From Temnothorax longispinosus (Eukaryota > Arthropoda > Insecta > Hymenoptera > Formicidae): a stretch of DNA of 64,000 nt. The notes beneath the pieces are model-generated. The model was not told where the DNA came from. It made no database searches and was given only the letters and a program-made list of their open reading frames with translations. Below are positions 1-10,554 of this stretch, in pieces; the first letter of the stretch is position 1, and the number at the start of each line of letters is the position of its first letter. The position numbers were made by a program, and so were the translations under genes. Where the stretch lies: positions 11,985,591-12,049,590 of the forward strand of contig NC_092367.1 in the NCBI RefSeq assembly GCF_030848805.1. The letters are read 5' to 3'.

Positions 1-264
1 CAGGGTGAGAGAACATAAGATGGATCTCAAAAGAAATCCTCGTTCCCCTTCGGTAATTTCGAGCCATAAACTACAGACTGACCACGAGTTTGACTGGGGG
101 GGGGGGGGGTAGAAGTTTTGGACGTCGAGCGTTCACTCGGGAGGAGACTCACGTCAGAGACGATACATATAAAGAGACAAGTATCCCCTGCTCTTAACAA
201 ACAAAAGGATAGCGAGTCTCTTCCCGAGGAATATCTTCCTGTTCTTCGATTGCTCCTTCCTTAA
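1..264 (+). pseudogene. Penelope-like element, GIY-YIG endonuclease remnant
   Basis: Translating from base 2 gives RVREHK, then DHEFDWG, then (after a frame change) EVLDVER and ETIHIKRQ, ending at the TAA at 262-264. This parallels the end of the GIY-YIG domain in the Penelope-like element at 53 kb, which has LREHQ, HDFDWG, EILHQER and a similarly spaced tail. The reading frame changes inside a run of 14 G at 96-109, so the copy is broken there, or the run length is a sequencing error. The reverse transcriptase part would lie before base 1. The family is inferred from resemblance to the better-preserved copy in this window. Confidence 0.6.
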
Positions 265-689
265 TTCTTGCTTCCACCACAGTCTTTCCCTTTCCCCCTC
301 CCTCTTCCTATTTTTCTTTAAAATCGGTTTCGTTCGTGCGCCTCTCGATTGTCGGTTACTCTCTTCCAATCCAAAAGTTAGCACATTAGCCACGATGTGG
401 ACAAATCTCATTTTCGGGCTAATTGCCCGTCGGCAGTAGTGCGTGTAATGCCCTTAGGCATACACAAAAGCTCACCGACGAACAACGGCGCTTGGTCGCC
501 CGAACGGAGGCGCGAGACGTTTCCTGAACCATCTAATGCCATGCAATTCCATAACCTTTACGGATTCCATAGGATTGGATAGAATTGAAAATTTCTTTTT
601 TGGATTCCATGGGATTGGACCATCTCATTTCGAATCCCATCTAATTTCATCTAATTCCGCCAAAAAAGGGATTCAAAGGTATTAAAAAA
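265..689. other. No gene recognised
   Basis: A pyrimidine-rich stretch (265-320) is followed by sequence with repeats of the word GGATTCCAT/GGATTGGA between about 560 and 640. The latter could be the edge of the Harbinger-like element that follows, but I could not match it to a partner end. Confidence 0.4.
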
Positions 690-1080
690 TTTTAATATCT
701 TTTAATCTTTTTGCGTTTGCTGGGAGAACAACAAAAAGCTGTACCAAAAGAACTTTCATTAACTATATCAGATAAAACTGAAAAATTAAAACAGACACGT
801 TCTCTGAAACGAAAGAGGAACACAGTAGGTGAAGGTCAATCAAACACAGAAGAAACATTACATATTGAACGCATAAAGCAAGTGGATGGAGCAAGAACAG
901 CAATTAGCATATATTAAACAAAAGCATGAAGAGAATATGAGTAGTATGAAAGAAAATCATTTAAAAGAAATTTACAGTTTAGAGTTGCAACATTAAAAAA
1001 AAATTCAAAGTTTGGAAATAGAAATAAAAACAGCACAACTTAGAGCAATCAAATAAAAAAGAAAATACTGATATTTTTAG
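690..1080 (+). pseudogene. Harbinger-type accessory protein, C-terminal remnant
   Basis: Broken + strand reading frames encode a lysine- and glutamate-rich coiled coil. One frame runs to ERIKQ near 880. A second, shifted frame carries WMEQEQQLAYIKQKHEEN and LKEIYSLELQH to a stop near 993, and a third gives QSLEIEIKTAQLRAIK. Such helical tails are typical of the Myb/SANT-like partner protein of PIF/Harbinger transposons. A HARBI1-like transposase remnant lies on the opposite strand at 4.85-6.25 kb, so both may belong to one element later split by insertions. No DNA-binding domain is visible here, so the assignment rests on composition and context. Confidence 0.35.
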
Positions 1081-2539
1081 TTATGTAAGCTTTTTCATTT
1101 AATAATAAAGAGTTTGTTATATTTTGACAGTTTGCGAAAAACGATTGTATTAAAACCGTATTAAAATCTTATATGAATTTATTAAGAATCTTATTAGAAT
1201 CGAATATGCAAATCAATTATAATTTAAATATGTCATATTTAAATCAAATTAAAGTACCCCATCTTATTTAATCTATATATGGATTAAACTGGACCTTGCT
1301 TTGTTAAAATATGCAAAATCAGCCGCACAGACCTAAGGAAATGCAGAGTTAATATGGTTTTAATTTGCCAAATGTGGATTAAATATGGTAATAAATTCAA
1401 AATTAATTTGTTAAATATAAATCAAATAAGTCAAATATAATCATATAAGTCAAATATAATCATATAAGTCAAATTTGTCATATATAAATGTTATTTGATC
1501 TTATTAGAATTTTATATAATTTTGTTTTAAATTTACCAATTTAAATTTAAACAAGATTATATAAAATTTTATTTTTTAAGCGTGCTACTTTATTATAAGA
1601 GTGGACTTTACGATATAACTGATACAAAAATTGTGTCGTTCCGAGACAGTGTCGTGTCTTCTTGATACCGTTATCTTATAACACTCTTTGTCAAATTTTA
1701 ATTACGAGAAACAGATCACATCGAATGCCATCTATCGGATACTTTGAGATGCAATATTCTGATCTGATCATATATAATCTTATATGACTATATTATTTTT
1801 TTTTAATTTGAATCAAATATTTTACATGTTAAGTTCGACAAATAAAGAAACAAATTTTACCGCAAATATTATTTAAACATTATTTAAACAAAAATACGTT
1901 TTAATAAAAATCAAATTAAAACCAAAGGGCCTAGCGGAGTAAGCATGTGAAATCGGCCCTTGATCATACAGAGCTGACATTAATGTCACAAGTTAGTACC
2001 AATATGATAAAACTTTCCACCAAATATTATTTTAAAAAATCCACTTTTTTAGAAGTTATGCAGGGAAAAAGTAAAATAAAGAAATGTATTTTTCTCGAAA
2101 ACCACTTGACCGATCTTGATGAAAAAAATATATGTTATGTAGACTAATAAAACTAATTAACAAAAAAAATGTCCAAAATGTTTGCCAAAAAAAAGACCAA
2201 AAAAAATATTTGAATTTTTTAATATTTTTTTTAGGGTGATATTTTCGAGGTACCCCTTTGAAATTTTTACGAAAATTTCTCTTAAAGTGTCCATTATAAC
2301 ATATATTTTTTTCAATTTTTTTTAAATGGTGGAACATAAACATTAAAAATACGAAAATCGTAAGCGTCGCGTCACTCCGGCGCACAGTGCAGTGCCATTC
2401 CGCGTTGCGGGTGTTCGATGTAACTTTACTAGCACATATGTACGTCTGCAATTAGCCTATAATATGTATACTTTTTAATTTTTATAGTTTCCAGAGTTTA
2501 CCACGTGGAGGTTGCAGTACGGTTTTAAACTCCTTATTG

Positions 2540-2863
2540 GGGTGCTTTTTTAACGTGAGTCCCCTCGCCTCTCACTATATTTCCGTAAAATCGGGGTGCT
2601 TTTTTAACGTGAGTCCCCTCGCCTTTCACTACGTTTCCGTAAAATCAGGGTGCTTTTTTAACGTGAGTCCCTTCGCCTCTCACTACGTTTCCGTAAAATC
2701 GGGGTGCTTTTTTAACGTGAGTCCCCTCGCCTTTCACTACGTTTCCGTAAAATCAGGGTGCTTTTTTAACGTGAGTCCCTTTGCCTCTCACTACGTTTCC
2801 GTAAAATCAGGGTGCTTTTTGAATGTAAGACCCCTCGCTTCTCATTACACCCTACACCTACGA
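2540..2863 (+). repeat. 54-bp tandem repeat, left arm, six units
   Basis: The unit begins GGGGTGCTTTTTTAACGTGA and repeats every 54 bases; the last unit is diverged. Because 54 is a multiple of three and the unit lacks a stop in one frame, the block reads as an open frame with 18-residue repeats (GCFFNVSPLASHYVSVKS). I regard that frame as a by-product of the repeat, not as a gene. Confidence 0.85.
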
Positions 2864-2868
2864 TTTAT

Positions 2869-3042
2869 TTAATCTTCTTCATTATCACTGTCTATTACTG
2901 GAATGTTATTTGTTTTCTTAAACAGATCGCTCAGTATTTCTGCTGGTTTCAAAATTTTCGCTAAATATCTTGCATGAGATAGATAATATATAATTGCAGC
3001 AATATGACAGCAGCATCCAATTGTTCGTAGCCCATTAGCGAT
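2869..3042 (-). pseudogene. SWIM-like transposase C-terminal tail in foldback loop
   Basis: On the - strand this loop encodes RTIGCCCHIAAIIYYLSHAR followed by LKPAEILSDLFKK and an acidic end SDNEED before a stop at about 2869. The CCxH pattern followed by an aliphatic helix resembles the last zinc-binding segment of several arthropod DNA transposases. I cannot name the superfamily. It suggests that the foldback element derives from an autonomous element whose transposase gene was almost wholly lost. Confidence 0.4.
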
Positions 3043-3112
3043 CTGTTTAAGAAAACAAATAACATTCCAGTAATAGACAGTGATAGTGAAGAAGATTAAA
3101 TAAATCATAGGT

Positions 3113-3376
3113 GTAGGGTGTAATGAGAGACGAGGGGTCTTACATTCAAAAAGTACCCCGATTTTACGGAAACGTAGTGAGAGGCAAAGGGACTCACGTT
3201 AAAAAGCACCCTGATTTTACGGAAACGTAGTGAAAAGCGAGGGAACTCACGTTAAAAAAGCACCCCGATTTTACAGAAACGTAGTGAGAGGCGAAGGGAC
3301 TCACGTTAAAAAAGCACCCCGATTTTACGGAAATATAGTGAGAGGCGAGGGGACTCACGTTAAAAAAGCACCCCAA
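3113..3376 (-). repeat. 54-bp tandem repeat, right arm, five units
   Basis: These are reverse-complement copies of the left-arm 54-bp unit. Five are present against six on the left, so the arms have gained or lost units independently. Confidence 0.85.
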
Positions 3377-3995
3377 TAAGGAGTTTAAAACCGTACTGCA
3401 ACCTCCACGTGGTAAACTCTGGAAACTATAAAAATTAAAAAGTATACATATTATAGGCTAATTGCAGACGTACATATGTGCTAGTAAAGTTACATCAAAC
3501 ACCCGCAACGCGGAATGGCACTGCACTGTGCGCCGGAGTGACGCGACGCTTACGATTTTCGTATTTTTAACTATGTTCCACCATTTAAAAAAAATTGAAA
3601 AAAATATATGTTATAGTGGACACTTTAAGAGAAATTTTCGTAAAAATTTCAAAGGGGTACCTCAAAAATATCACCCTAAAAAAAAAAATATTTAAAAATT
3701 TTAATATTTTTTTTTGGTCTTTTTTTGGCAAACATTTTAGACATTTTTTTGTTAATTTGTTTTATTAGTCTACATAACATATATTTTTTTCATCAAGATC
3801 GGTCAAGTGGTTTTCGAGAAAAATATATTTCTTTATTTTACTTACTCCCTGCATAACTTCTAAAAAAATGAATTTTTTAAAATAATATTTGGTGGAAAGT
3901 TTTATCATATTGGTACTAACTTGTGACATTAATGTCAGCTCTGTATGATCAAGGGCCGATTTCACATGCTTACTCCGCTGGGCTCTTTGGGTTAA

Positions 3996-4700
3996 AGCCG
4001 CAATTGAATCGAGTAAAAGTCGCATACAGAACACATTAACTTTTTATTAAAGTCTTATATATAAATATTCTGCATCATGTATGGTTCTGGATCATATATA
4101 ATCCACATAAGTTATCTTATTAAATACAAATTAAAACCATATTTGATTCGAAGTGTTATATGATCCACATAAGTGTTTTAATTAAATTTTAATTAAAGCC
4201 CTATTTTATTGTGGATCATATTAAATCTACATAACTGATTTTAATAAGTGCAAATTAAAACTGTATTTAAACAAATATAATTTTAATATAAAATCTGGAT
4301 TTAATTTGAATTTTACCCAAATTAAATATGATTTAATATGATTTTAGTTAGATTCATATTAGATCGTTTTTCGCGGAATGTTATATTTTGACAGTTTATG
4401 TTTTATACTTAATTCATGTATAAACAACAGTTTATGTTTACACACAATAAAAGTTATTTAAACTAGATTCATTTCTATTCTCCATATTTGCACGTCTAAA
4501 CTTTCTTCTTTTCTAAACTCCTCTTTCTTCACTTTTATCTTCATCATCATCATCGCTGTAGCTTTTCTTTTTATTGATTAATTTCTATCTCACATTATCA
4601 TTCATATATTCTTTTCTATTTTTAAAACTCGCGGATTTTTTACTACATTTTTCATGATATGTATCACTCTCATTACCTGTTTTTTCTGTATTTGAATATT
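3996..4700. other. AT-rich flank, no gene
   Basis: This contains the right end of the direct-repeat-flanked element (to 4379), then AT-rich sequence presumed to be 3' flanking or internal DNA of the Harbinger-like element. No open frame was recognised. Confidence 0.4.
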
Positions 4701-4746
4701 TACCTATAAATTATGAAATGCGACATATTTGAACTATTGTTGACAT

Positions 4747-4748
<2 letters not shown>

Positions 4749-4800
<52 letters not shown>

Positions 4801-4840
4801 CGTGCGTGCGCGCGCGCGTGTGTGTGCGTGTGCGTGTGTT
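4749..4840 (+). repeat. (TG)n/(CG)n microsatellite
   Basis: About 23 TG dinucleotides are followed by a mixed GTGC and CGCG tract. It lies just downstream of the HARBI1-like stop codon. Confidence 0.95.
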
Positions 4841-4850
4841 ATAATAGATA

Positions 4851-6252
4851 GAAATTTTACCTGAACAGTCGTTCAATAAGAGCATTTCGTACGAGAATGC
4901 CGTCTCCAAGCTGCCAGCGAGGCTCGACCACCGGGACTTCATTACTTATATCTACTATTTCTTCATCATCGTCTTCTAAGTAATCATTTAAAATCAATGA
5001 GAGATTATGAAGAACAGCACATGCCGCAACGATTGATGTAGACGTTAATAATTTTGTAGTAAGCCGCCCTTTTGACAGACAAGGAAATCTACGTTTCCAA
5101 ATACCGAATATGTCCTCTCGACAATTCTTCTTGTTCTCCCATGAATTGTATTATAACTGAAACAAAAAATATATATGTCATGAACATAATATAATTATAC
5201 AAGAATTTTAAAATTGCAGTTATAAAATACATGTATTAAACCTTTTATTTCTTCATCCGTTCTAGGATTACCAATCGGCGTAAGTAAAAAAGGCAATGCG
5301 GGATATCCAGCATCTCCAACAAGCATTCCATCCAATTCGCCTTGTTTATATTGCATATATATGCGAGAATTTTGAAAGATTTGGCTATCGTGTTCACTTC
5401 CTGGCCATTCAGGAACAATATCTAAAATGTCGGTGCGTGGTCCAACAATAACCTAGAAAGAGAAAAATTGAGATGAGATAGTCTTTTTTGTATATATCCT
5501 TTTGTATTTATACAAATATTTTCTTAAATTACTCAAACATGTACCTGAACATTCAAAGAGAAGTATCCTTTTCTATATTTCTAAAAATTTCATTAACATT
5601 TTGAAGTCTAGTGTGTACTAAACGAATATGTGTGCAATCTATTGCGCCATCAATACTAGGAAAACCTATGCCTCCATTACCACGTCCAAGTTTCTTAAAT
5701 AGTCGTTTACTCTCTAAACGTGATTTATCTGACGATGGTATTTTTGATATATCGGTTAATATGGCTAGCTAATAAAGTGGACACTCTGAACACAATTCGT
5801 GAAATTGTTGGTTGTGATATTATTGTTATTACATCCCCTAAAACAAGCTACAAAAAAATTCTTTAATAATTTATTCTTATATTATTAATACACACCCAAA
5901 CACACGTATATATGTGTACATATATAATAATATACAATTTACATACCTGAAAACTTGCCGTTGAATAAAATCTTAAACATATTAATAATTGTACAACAGG
6001 AGATATTGGCAAGCCTCGATTGTTTATTTTAGCAAGTCCTTCTTCTACTAAAGGTAAGATGCCAAACATTACTGAATTTTTGGAAAATCGAAATCTTTGT
6101 TTAAATTCCCATTCACTGTAGAATTCAAAAGAATTTTGATAATCACGGAAATATCGCTTAGGAGCACGCATCAGCATATCTTCTACTTCCTCCTCATCAC
6201 TCAAAAAATTTAATTCATGCATTGCCAGATTGTTTGGATTTTCCAAATCCAT
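4851..6252 (-). pseudogene. HARBI1-like (PIF/Harbinger) transposase, broken
   Basis: Read on the - strand from ATG at 6252, the first block has an acidic stretch (LSDEEEVEDML), then FRFSKNSVMFGILPLVEEG and LRFYSTASFQV. After a gap it continues with SQPTISRIV (across a frame change), GFPSIDGAIDCTHIRL and GYFSLNVQV (about 5840-5540), then VGPRTDILDIVPEWPGSEHD and LVGDAGYPALPFLLTP (5455-5250). The final block has GRTRRIVERT, FGIWKRRFPCL and ACAVLHNL, ending in NALIERLFR and TAA near 4851. These are DDE-nuclease hallmarks of HARBI1: the DCTH and GDAGYP aspartates and the R-ERTFG-WK segment. Gaps look like small introns (donor near 5250, acceptor TTTCAG near 5165), but there are frame changes near 5800 and 5110, so it is almost certainly dead. 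Confidence 0.75.
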
Positions 6253-6379
6253 TGTTAACTAGGACCCAGTTATTACAGTTGGATACTTACGCACTTCTGA
6301 ATACAAATATAGATTTATCAAACACATATACGAAATATCAATTTTTGTGTGTGTGCGTGTGTGTGTATTTTATATGTAT

Positions 6380-6625
6380 AGGTATATATGTTACAGTTAA
6401 AACCCGAAATCCGTCAAAACCCGAATTTACTGGTAAATTCTAGTTTTAACTAAACCAGCCTGGTAATTCGCGTTCTAACTGAAATAATTTAGTCAAAACT
6501 AGAATTGACCGAGTGCTTTAATTAGTATATTCGCGTTCTAACTGAAAAAATTTAGTTAAAACTAGAATTAACCGACTGCTTTAGTAAATTCGCGGTCTAA
6601 CGTGTTTCTTTTACAGTCAAAGCGC
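6380..6625 (+). repeat. Two-copy ~63-bp repeat with related flanking words
   Basis: ATTCGCGTTCTAACTGAAA followed by AATTTAGT(C/T)AAAACTAGAATT occurs from about 6466 and again from about 6529. ACAGTTAAAACCCGAAATCC (6392) and ACAGTCAAAGCGCGAAATCC (6614) bracket it. This looks like transposon subterminal repeats; the family is unknown. Confidence 0.6.
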
Positions 6626-6753
6626 GAAATCCCTTAATCGGCAATGCTATACATACATGTGTTACGCCCAAACACCGAAATCGCTTAGTGAGCGTAAAAA
6701 ACATCCACAACGCGATGTGTGCATTTGAGAAACGTCCACGACGCGTTCTGCAT

Positions 6754-6918
6754 AAGGGTGCCTCCCCATGCAAGACGGAATCTCGGAAAACGGAATCTCG
6801 GAATCATTCTGATTGGTTAGTCCCATGAGGCTAACCAATAGCCTCATGGGACTAACCAATCAGAATGATTCCGAGATTCCGTTTTCCGAGATTCCGTCCT
6901 GCATGGGGAGGCACCCTT
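6754..6918. mobile_element. Near-perfect palindromic MITE, 165 bp
   Basis: AAGGGTGCCTCCCCATGCA at the left is matched by its reverse complement at the right. The arms include GACGGAATCTCGGAAAACGG and CATTCTGATTGGTTAGTCCC and meet at a nine-base centre near 6836. No coding capacity. Confidence 0.85.
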
Positions 6919-6924
6919 ACTTGC

Positions 6925-7046
6925 ATGTACTTTAAGTTATAAAGCGAGGTCCACGCTGCCTACCGGCGGATGGTGCGGGAGGGGGGGCCGTAGACCCCCC
7001 TTGCACCCCCCGCGCGCGCGCGCGCGTGTGTGTGTGTGTGAGTTAC
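6925..7046 (+). repeat. Copy of GGGGGGCC-hairpin repeat with CG/TG tract
   Basis: TTATAAAGCGAGGTCCACGC and TGCCTACCG, then a G-run, GGCCGTAGACC and a C-run, followed by (CG)n(TG)n. The same order of motifs occurs at 15.78-15.88 kb, so this is a dispersed family. Confidence 0.75.
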
Positions 7047-7050
7047 GCGC

Positions 7051-7178
7051 TTAAGTGTTTAAAGCGCGTCAACTAACCCATGTAGGTTAGTGACGCGCTT
7101 TAAAAGTATTTAAGTGTTTAAAGCGCGTCAACTAACCTATGTAGGTTAGTGACGCGCTTTAAAAGTATTTAACTGTTT
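7051..7178 (+). repeat. 59-bp tandem repeat, two units
   Basis: Each unit starts TAAGTGTTTAAAGCGCGTCA and contains its own hairpin (GCGCGTCA...TGACGCGC) around CTAACC/GGTTAG. A third unit begins as TAACTGTTTAA and ends at the TTAA where the next element starts. Confidence 0.85.
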
Positions 7179-7180
7179 AA

Positions 7181-7781
7181 CCCTTATGTCAATACCCGGG
7201 TATCCGGGTACCCACCTGTGCATATATGGGTAAAATTTTTAATGTTTGCATGAAAATTTCTTTATAACCGCCCGGATCGTCGCTATTTAAACTTTTTACT
7301 ATCAAAATATACAATGAACTTTTTGTTTCAATACCCGGAAGTAAAAAATTATCGTCTTGAAGTTTACCTACTTGATTCTAATACCCAGGGTACCCGGGTA
7401 CCCATTTTTAAGAATATGAGTTTTATTATAGTTATTGACTAAATTAATTTATAAATAATTGTTTTGTATTAATTTATTATTTTTATAATAAATATTAATT
7501 ATTTATAAATTAATTTAGTCAATAACTATAATAAAACTCATATTTTTAAAAGTGGGTACCTGGGTACCCTGGGTATTAGAATCAAGTAGGTAAACTTCAA
7601 GACAATAATTTTTTTACTTCCGGGTATTAAAACAAAAAGTTCATTGCATATTTCGATAGTAAAAAGTTCAAATAGCGACGATCCGGGCGGTTATAAAGAA
7701 ATTTTTATGCAAACATTAAAAATTTTACTAATACCATATATACACAGGTGGGTACCCGGGTACCCGGGTATTGAACATAAA
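7181..7781. mobile_element. Palindromic element with CCCGGGTA ends, 0.6 kb
   Basis: Arms of about 280 bp (7181-7462 and 7498-7781) are reverse complements around a short AT loop. The outer ends read CCCTTATGTCAATACCCGGG and, reversed on the right, TTATGTTCAATACCCGGG. TTAA precedes the left end (7177-7180), with no exact match on the right. TTAA followed by CCC suggests a piggyBac-type MITE, as an inference. No coding capacity. Confidence 0.7.
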
Positions 7782-8119
7782 TAACAATAAAATAATTTTA
7801 TTCATTACTTATTATTTATTAAGAAAATAATGACAAATAAAAGTAATCATTAGTTTTTAATAATAAATAAGTGATAACTAAAAGCTTTATGAAGGTTATT
7901 CCTTATAATCATGATTTTGGCAATATACGTCAACATTATCGTAAATGTTTACGTTATTTTGTAGATTTACCCAATTAAACATCCTTCAGAAGTTCCTTTC
8001 TCCTTTCAAGACATGAAAAGCTTTTCCATCTCCTATCAAGAATTAGTCACAGATGGTGCCCTTACGTCTTAATTCATTTTACGATAAAAATATTATTATT
8101 TGGAATAATGATTGACCTT
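7782..8119. other. AT-rich, no gene recognised
   Basis: Sequence between the palindrome and the first recognisable part of the split transposase-like gene. It may contain a degraded 5' portion of that gene. Confidence 0.3.
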
Positions 8120-8476
8120 CTTCAACGAGATATTGCAGAGCAATACAATTTGAATACACAAAAGAAACTGCTGAAAAAATAAAAAGTGAAAAGCAACGTA
8201 TGGATGACGAAATTGCTCAATTACGAAAAACAGAAATAGAAAAGTTCGGAACCATGCACATTCAAAATAAATCATCAAATGATATTTACGATGATAGACG
8301 ATAAGGTAGCTCAAGCTGTAACCCACACGCCTTCATCATCTTCGTGCTTCATTTGCGGTTCCAAACCATCTCAAATGAACAACTTAACAGAAATTAATAA
8401 AAGGTCTAACAAAGAAAAGAAGCACTCAAATTAGGAATGTCACCCTTGCACGCACGAATCAAATTCATGGAATGTA

Positions 8477-9513
8477 GGGGAGACCGGGGCTAAGCCGACA
8501 GCGGGGCGAACTTGACACTAGGCTTCTTGCCAATTTAAATCTATCGTAGAAACTTGCCTTTGCTACTGTAAATGCGTCTTTATGTGCCAGTATTATCAAC
8601 GGAATTTGGTAACATTCTGAGTTATAGTGTAATTTTTAACGCGACATAAGTGTTTTTGATAGTGAAAAGTAATTTTTCTGATCTCTCGAAAATGTCTACT
8701 CTTTCATTGAGCTTTACTCTTGCGAATCTACCGCTAAGTGATTTTGATGGGAAATTCGATGCTTTATACGAATCCGATAATAATTTTTGCATATTTTCAA
8801 AATTTATATATTTTTGGAGTAACAAAAGTAAAAAACGACGTTCGGGGCTAAGTCGACACGACGCCACCGGGGCAAAGACGACACTAACCTAATGTGACAT
8901 TATCGCAAAAAAGGTCACTGTTTTGTCCGATTCCGATGACGATTTAAGGAACATCTGTTGCGTGTGTTCGGAAAACATTTCATTAGCTTCTAATAACAAA
9001 CAATGCATCTTATGCAACCGTATGGCTCATGACGAATGTGTGCGCACATCTGATCGCGAGTTTACGTGTATAAATTGTTTTTCAGACAGTTCAGAAAAAG
9101 ATAATTAAAAGTTTAATCTTTTTTTTTCTTATTATTTTAAATAATTGTTTACTTTATTCCGACTTTTTGTTTCTAATACACAATGTCTTTTCAATTAATA
9201 AACAATGTATTTTTACTTTTAAACAATAAAAAAATAAGTTCCAGATCAAATTGTGGCGATCAAACAAAGTGTTGAGTTTGCCCCGGCGGGGTGTCGAGTT
9301 CGCCCCGTCATTTTTCAATTCGAAAATTTGTCTTCGCGTCACTTTTCCTTTCCTGGCGGCAAAACAAAGCGACGTACAGCAAAACTTTCTGAATCAATTT
9401 TGTACCTGAAGAAACACTCTTTAAATATATATCATTGAATTTGCCTAAAAATTTTAATTAAATATTAAAAATTGCCTTTGAAAAAATAGTGTCGGCTTAG
9501 CCCCGGTCTTTCC
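8477..9513 (+). mobile_element. Pogo-like non-autonomous element, TA target
   Basis: Both ends carry GACCGGGGCTAAGCCGACA as inverted repeats (left from 8483, right ending 9507) with GG(A/G)(A/G)A outside. TA flanks each side (8475-8476 and 9514-9515), which is the target duplication of the Tc1/mariner/pogo superfamily. Related words such as GGGGCTAAGTCGACAC and CGGGGTGTCGAGTTCGCCCC recur inside. It retains a PHD-finger frame. Insertion into the surrounding transposase-like gene is exact to the base. Confidence 0.8.
8914..9108 (+). CDS. PHD-like zinc finger remnant of transposon protein
   Basis: A 60-odd residue frame has an acidic lead (LSDSDDDLR), then CCVC, CILC, HDEC and CINC. That is the Cys4-His-Cys3 spacing of a PHD finger, ending with KDN and TAA at 9106-9108. 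No ATG lies close upstream in frame; it continues upstream as KKVTV, so it is likely the last exon or C-terminal tail of a longer transposase. Some pogo-type insect transposases end in such a finger, which fits the TIR and TA signature of the host element. Probably not translated on its own. Confidence 0.5.
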   Translation, partial: VTVLSDSDDDLRNICCVCSENISLASNNKQCILCNRMAHDECVRTSDREFTCINCFSDSSEKDN

Positions 9514-9783
9514 TATATTACATATTGCCTACAATTTGTCTTTCAAGAAGTGGTCAACAACGCCAGAAACACGCGTTCAAAAAGAAGAAACAAAAAAAAG
9601 AATACAAGACGCTTTTTATAATAAACTTGGACTGAGGGTAGACATCGTTAAACAAGGTTCCGGATCATCTAATGACGGAAATACTTCTCGACGATTTTTT
9701 GCTGATCCAAAAATCACAGCAGAAATAACTGGAGTTGACGAGGAATTAATCAGAAGATTTTCCACAATATTACAAACGATTAA

Positions 9784-10554
9784 GGAGGTTCTACAGATAA
9801 TGGATGTATCTAAAAATTGGAAAAAACTTTATGGACGTATAAATTAAGATGCGAGAAAAGTGCTCGAAAACTTTTAGCATCGGTTACCGTGTAAAAATTT
9901 GCAAAAATGAATTTTGAAATCACAGTTTTTAACATAAGCTACATATGGCAGAGGGGCTCTTGGAGACAGGAAACGAGATATTAATTATATAAAGGCAACC
10001 TACCAGAGATTCAAAAAACGGAGCTCTTATAGATCTTAATCTAAGCTTTTCAGAAATATCGAGAAAAACAAGGGTTATCGCGTAAAATTTTGTGATATTG
10101 GCTATTGAAACAGGCCATATCACAGTTCACGTAGCGTGCTTCGAATAACAAGGGAGATTTGGCAATGTCGCAGCGACTGCACCCGCGCGAAAAGTGTACA
10201 GCCAGTACAGCACCACAGTATGACAGCACCTCAAACTTAAGCACCTAACGTTTACGAGCGCTTACGGAGAAGTACTCGCTCTAGAATTATGTGAAATTGT
10301 GAAATAACCACGGTCATATGAGCAGAACTGTCAAGTTCGCGACGTTACCACATTTTCTTCCATTATAAGCCGCCAGAGTCAAAGGAGCACTTACACGATA
10401 TTTTTAATTATTCCTCGCTTCGACTAATATGGGTATGATATAAGCTCTAACGTCATCAAAATTCACGAAAATATTTTATGAATACTTAGAATCGATGAAT
10501 TTGAAGATTTTCTCTTCATCTCTCAACTGACTAGAGAGTACCTGTAGAACCTCC
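9784..10554. mobile_element. TTAA-flanked TIR element, 771 bp
   Basis: A perfect 13-bp terminal inverted repeat GGAGGTTCTACAG begins at 9784 and ends reversed at 10554, with TTAA on both outer sides (9780-9783 and 10555-10558). TTAA targets are typical of piggyBac and Kolobok elements. No open frame of note lies inside. Excising it with one TTAA rejoins the frame of the surrounding transposase-like gene. Confidence 0.8.

Larger units (their letters stand above)
1920..3991. mobile_element. Foldback-like long palindrome, 2.07 kb
   Basis: Sequence from about 1920 to 2866 is repeated in reverse complement from about 3108 to 3991 with few mismatches. TTAA lies just outside each end (1916-1919 and 3992-3995). 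The ends read AACCAAAGGGCC on the left and, reversed, CCCAAAGAGCCC on the right, followed in both by GCGGAGTAAGCATGTG after one or two bases. Each arm carries a block of 54-bp tandem repeats, the architecture of Foldback-type elements. The loop (2869-3105) holds a further short inverted repeat and a transposase-like tail. TTAA targets are typical of piggyBac and Kolobok elements; which one applies is inference. Confidence 0.7.
1116..4397. mobile_element. TIR element flanked by an 18-bp direct repeat
   Basis: The 18-mer GTTATATTTTGACAGTTT occurs at 1116-1133 and again at 4380-4397 in the same orientation. Immediately inside on the left is GCGAAAAACGAT (from 1134). Its reverse complement ATCGTTTTTCGC ends at 4374, five bases before the right copy. 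Inner flanks on both sides are AT-rich with repeated words such as CATATAAGTCAAATATAAT and ATCCACATAAGT, like subterminal repeats. The element contains the foldback palindrome at 1920-3991. The superfamily is unknown; an 18-bp target duplication would be unusual for a TIR transposon. Confidence 0.45.

Noticed and set aside
2537..2872. 111-codon open frame of 18-residue repeats
   Set aside because: It is the 54-bp tandem repeat of a foldback arm; a stop-free unit divisible by three gives this automatically, and the mirror arm gives a matching frame.
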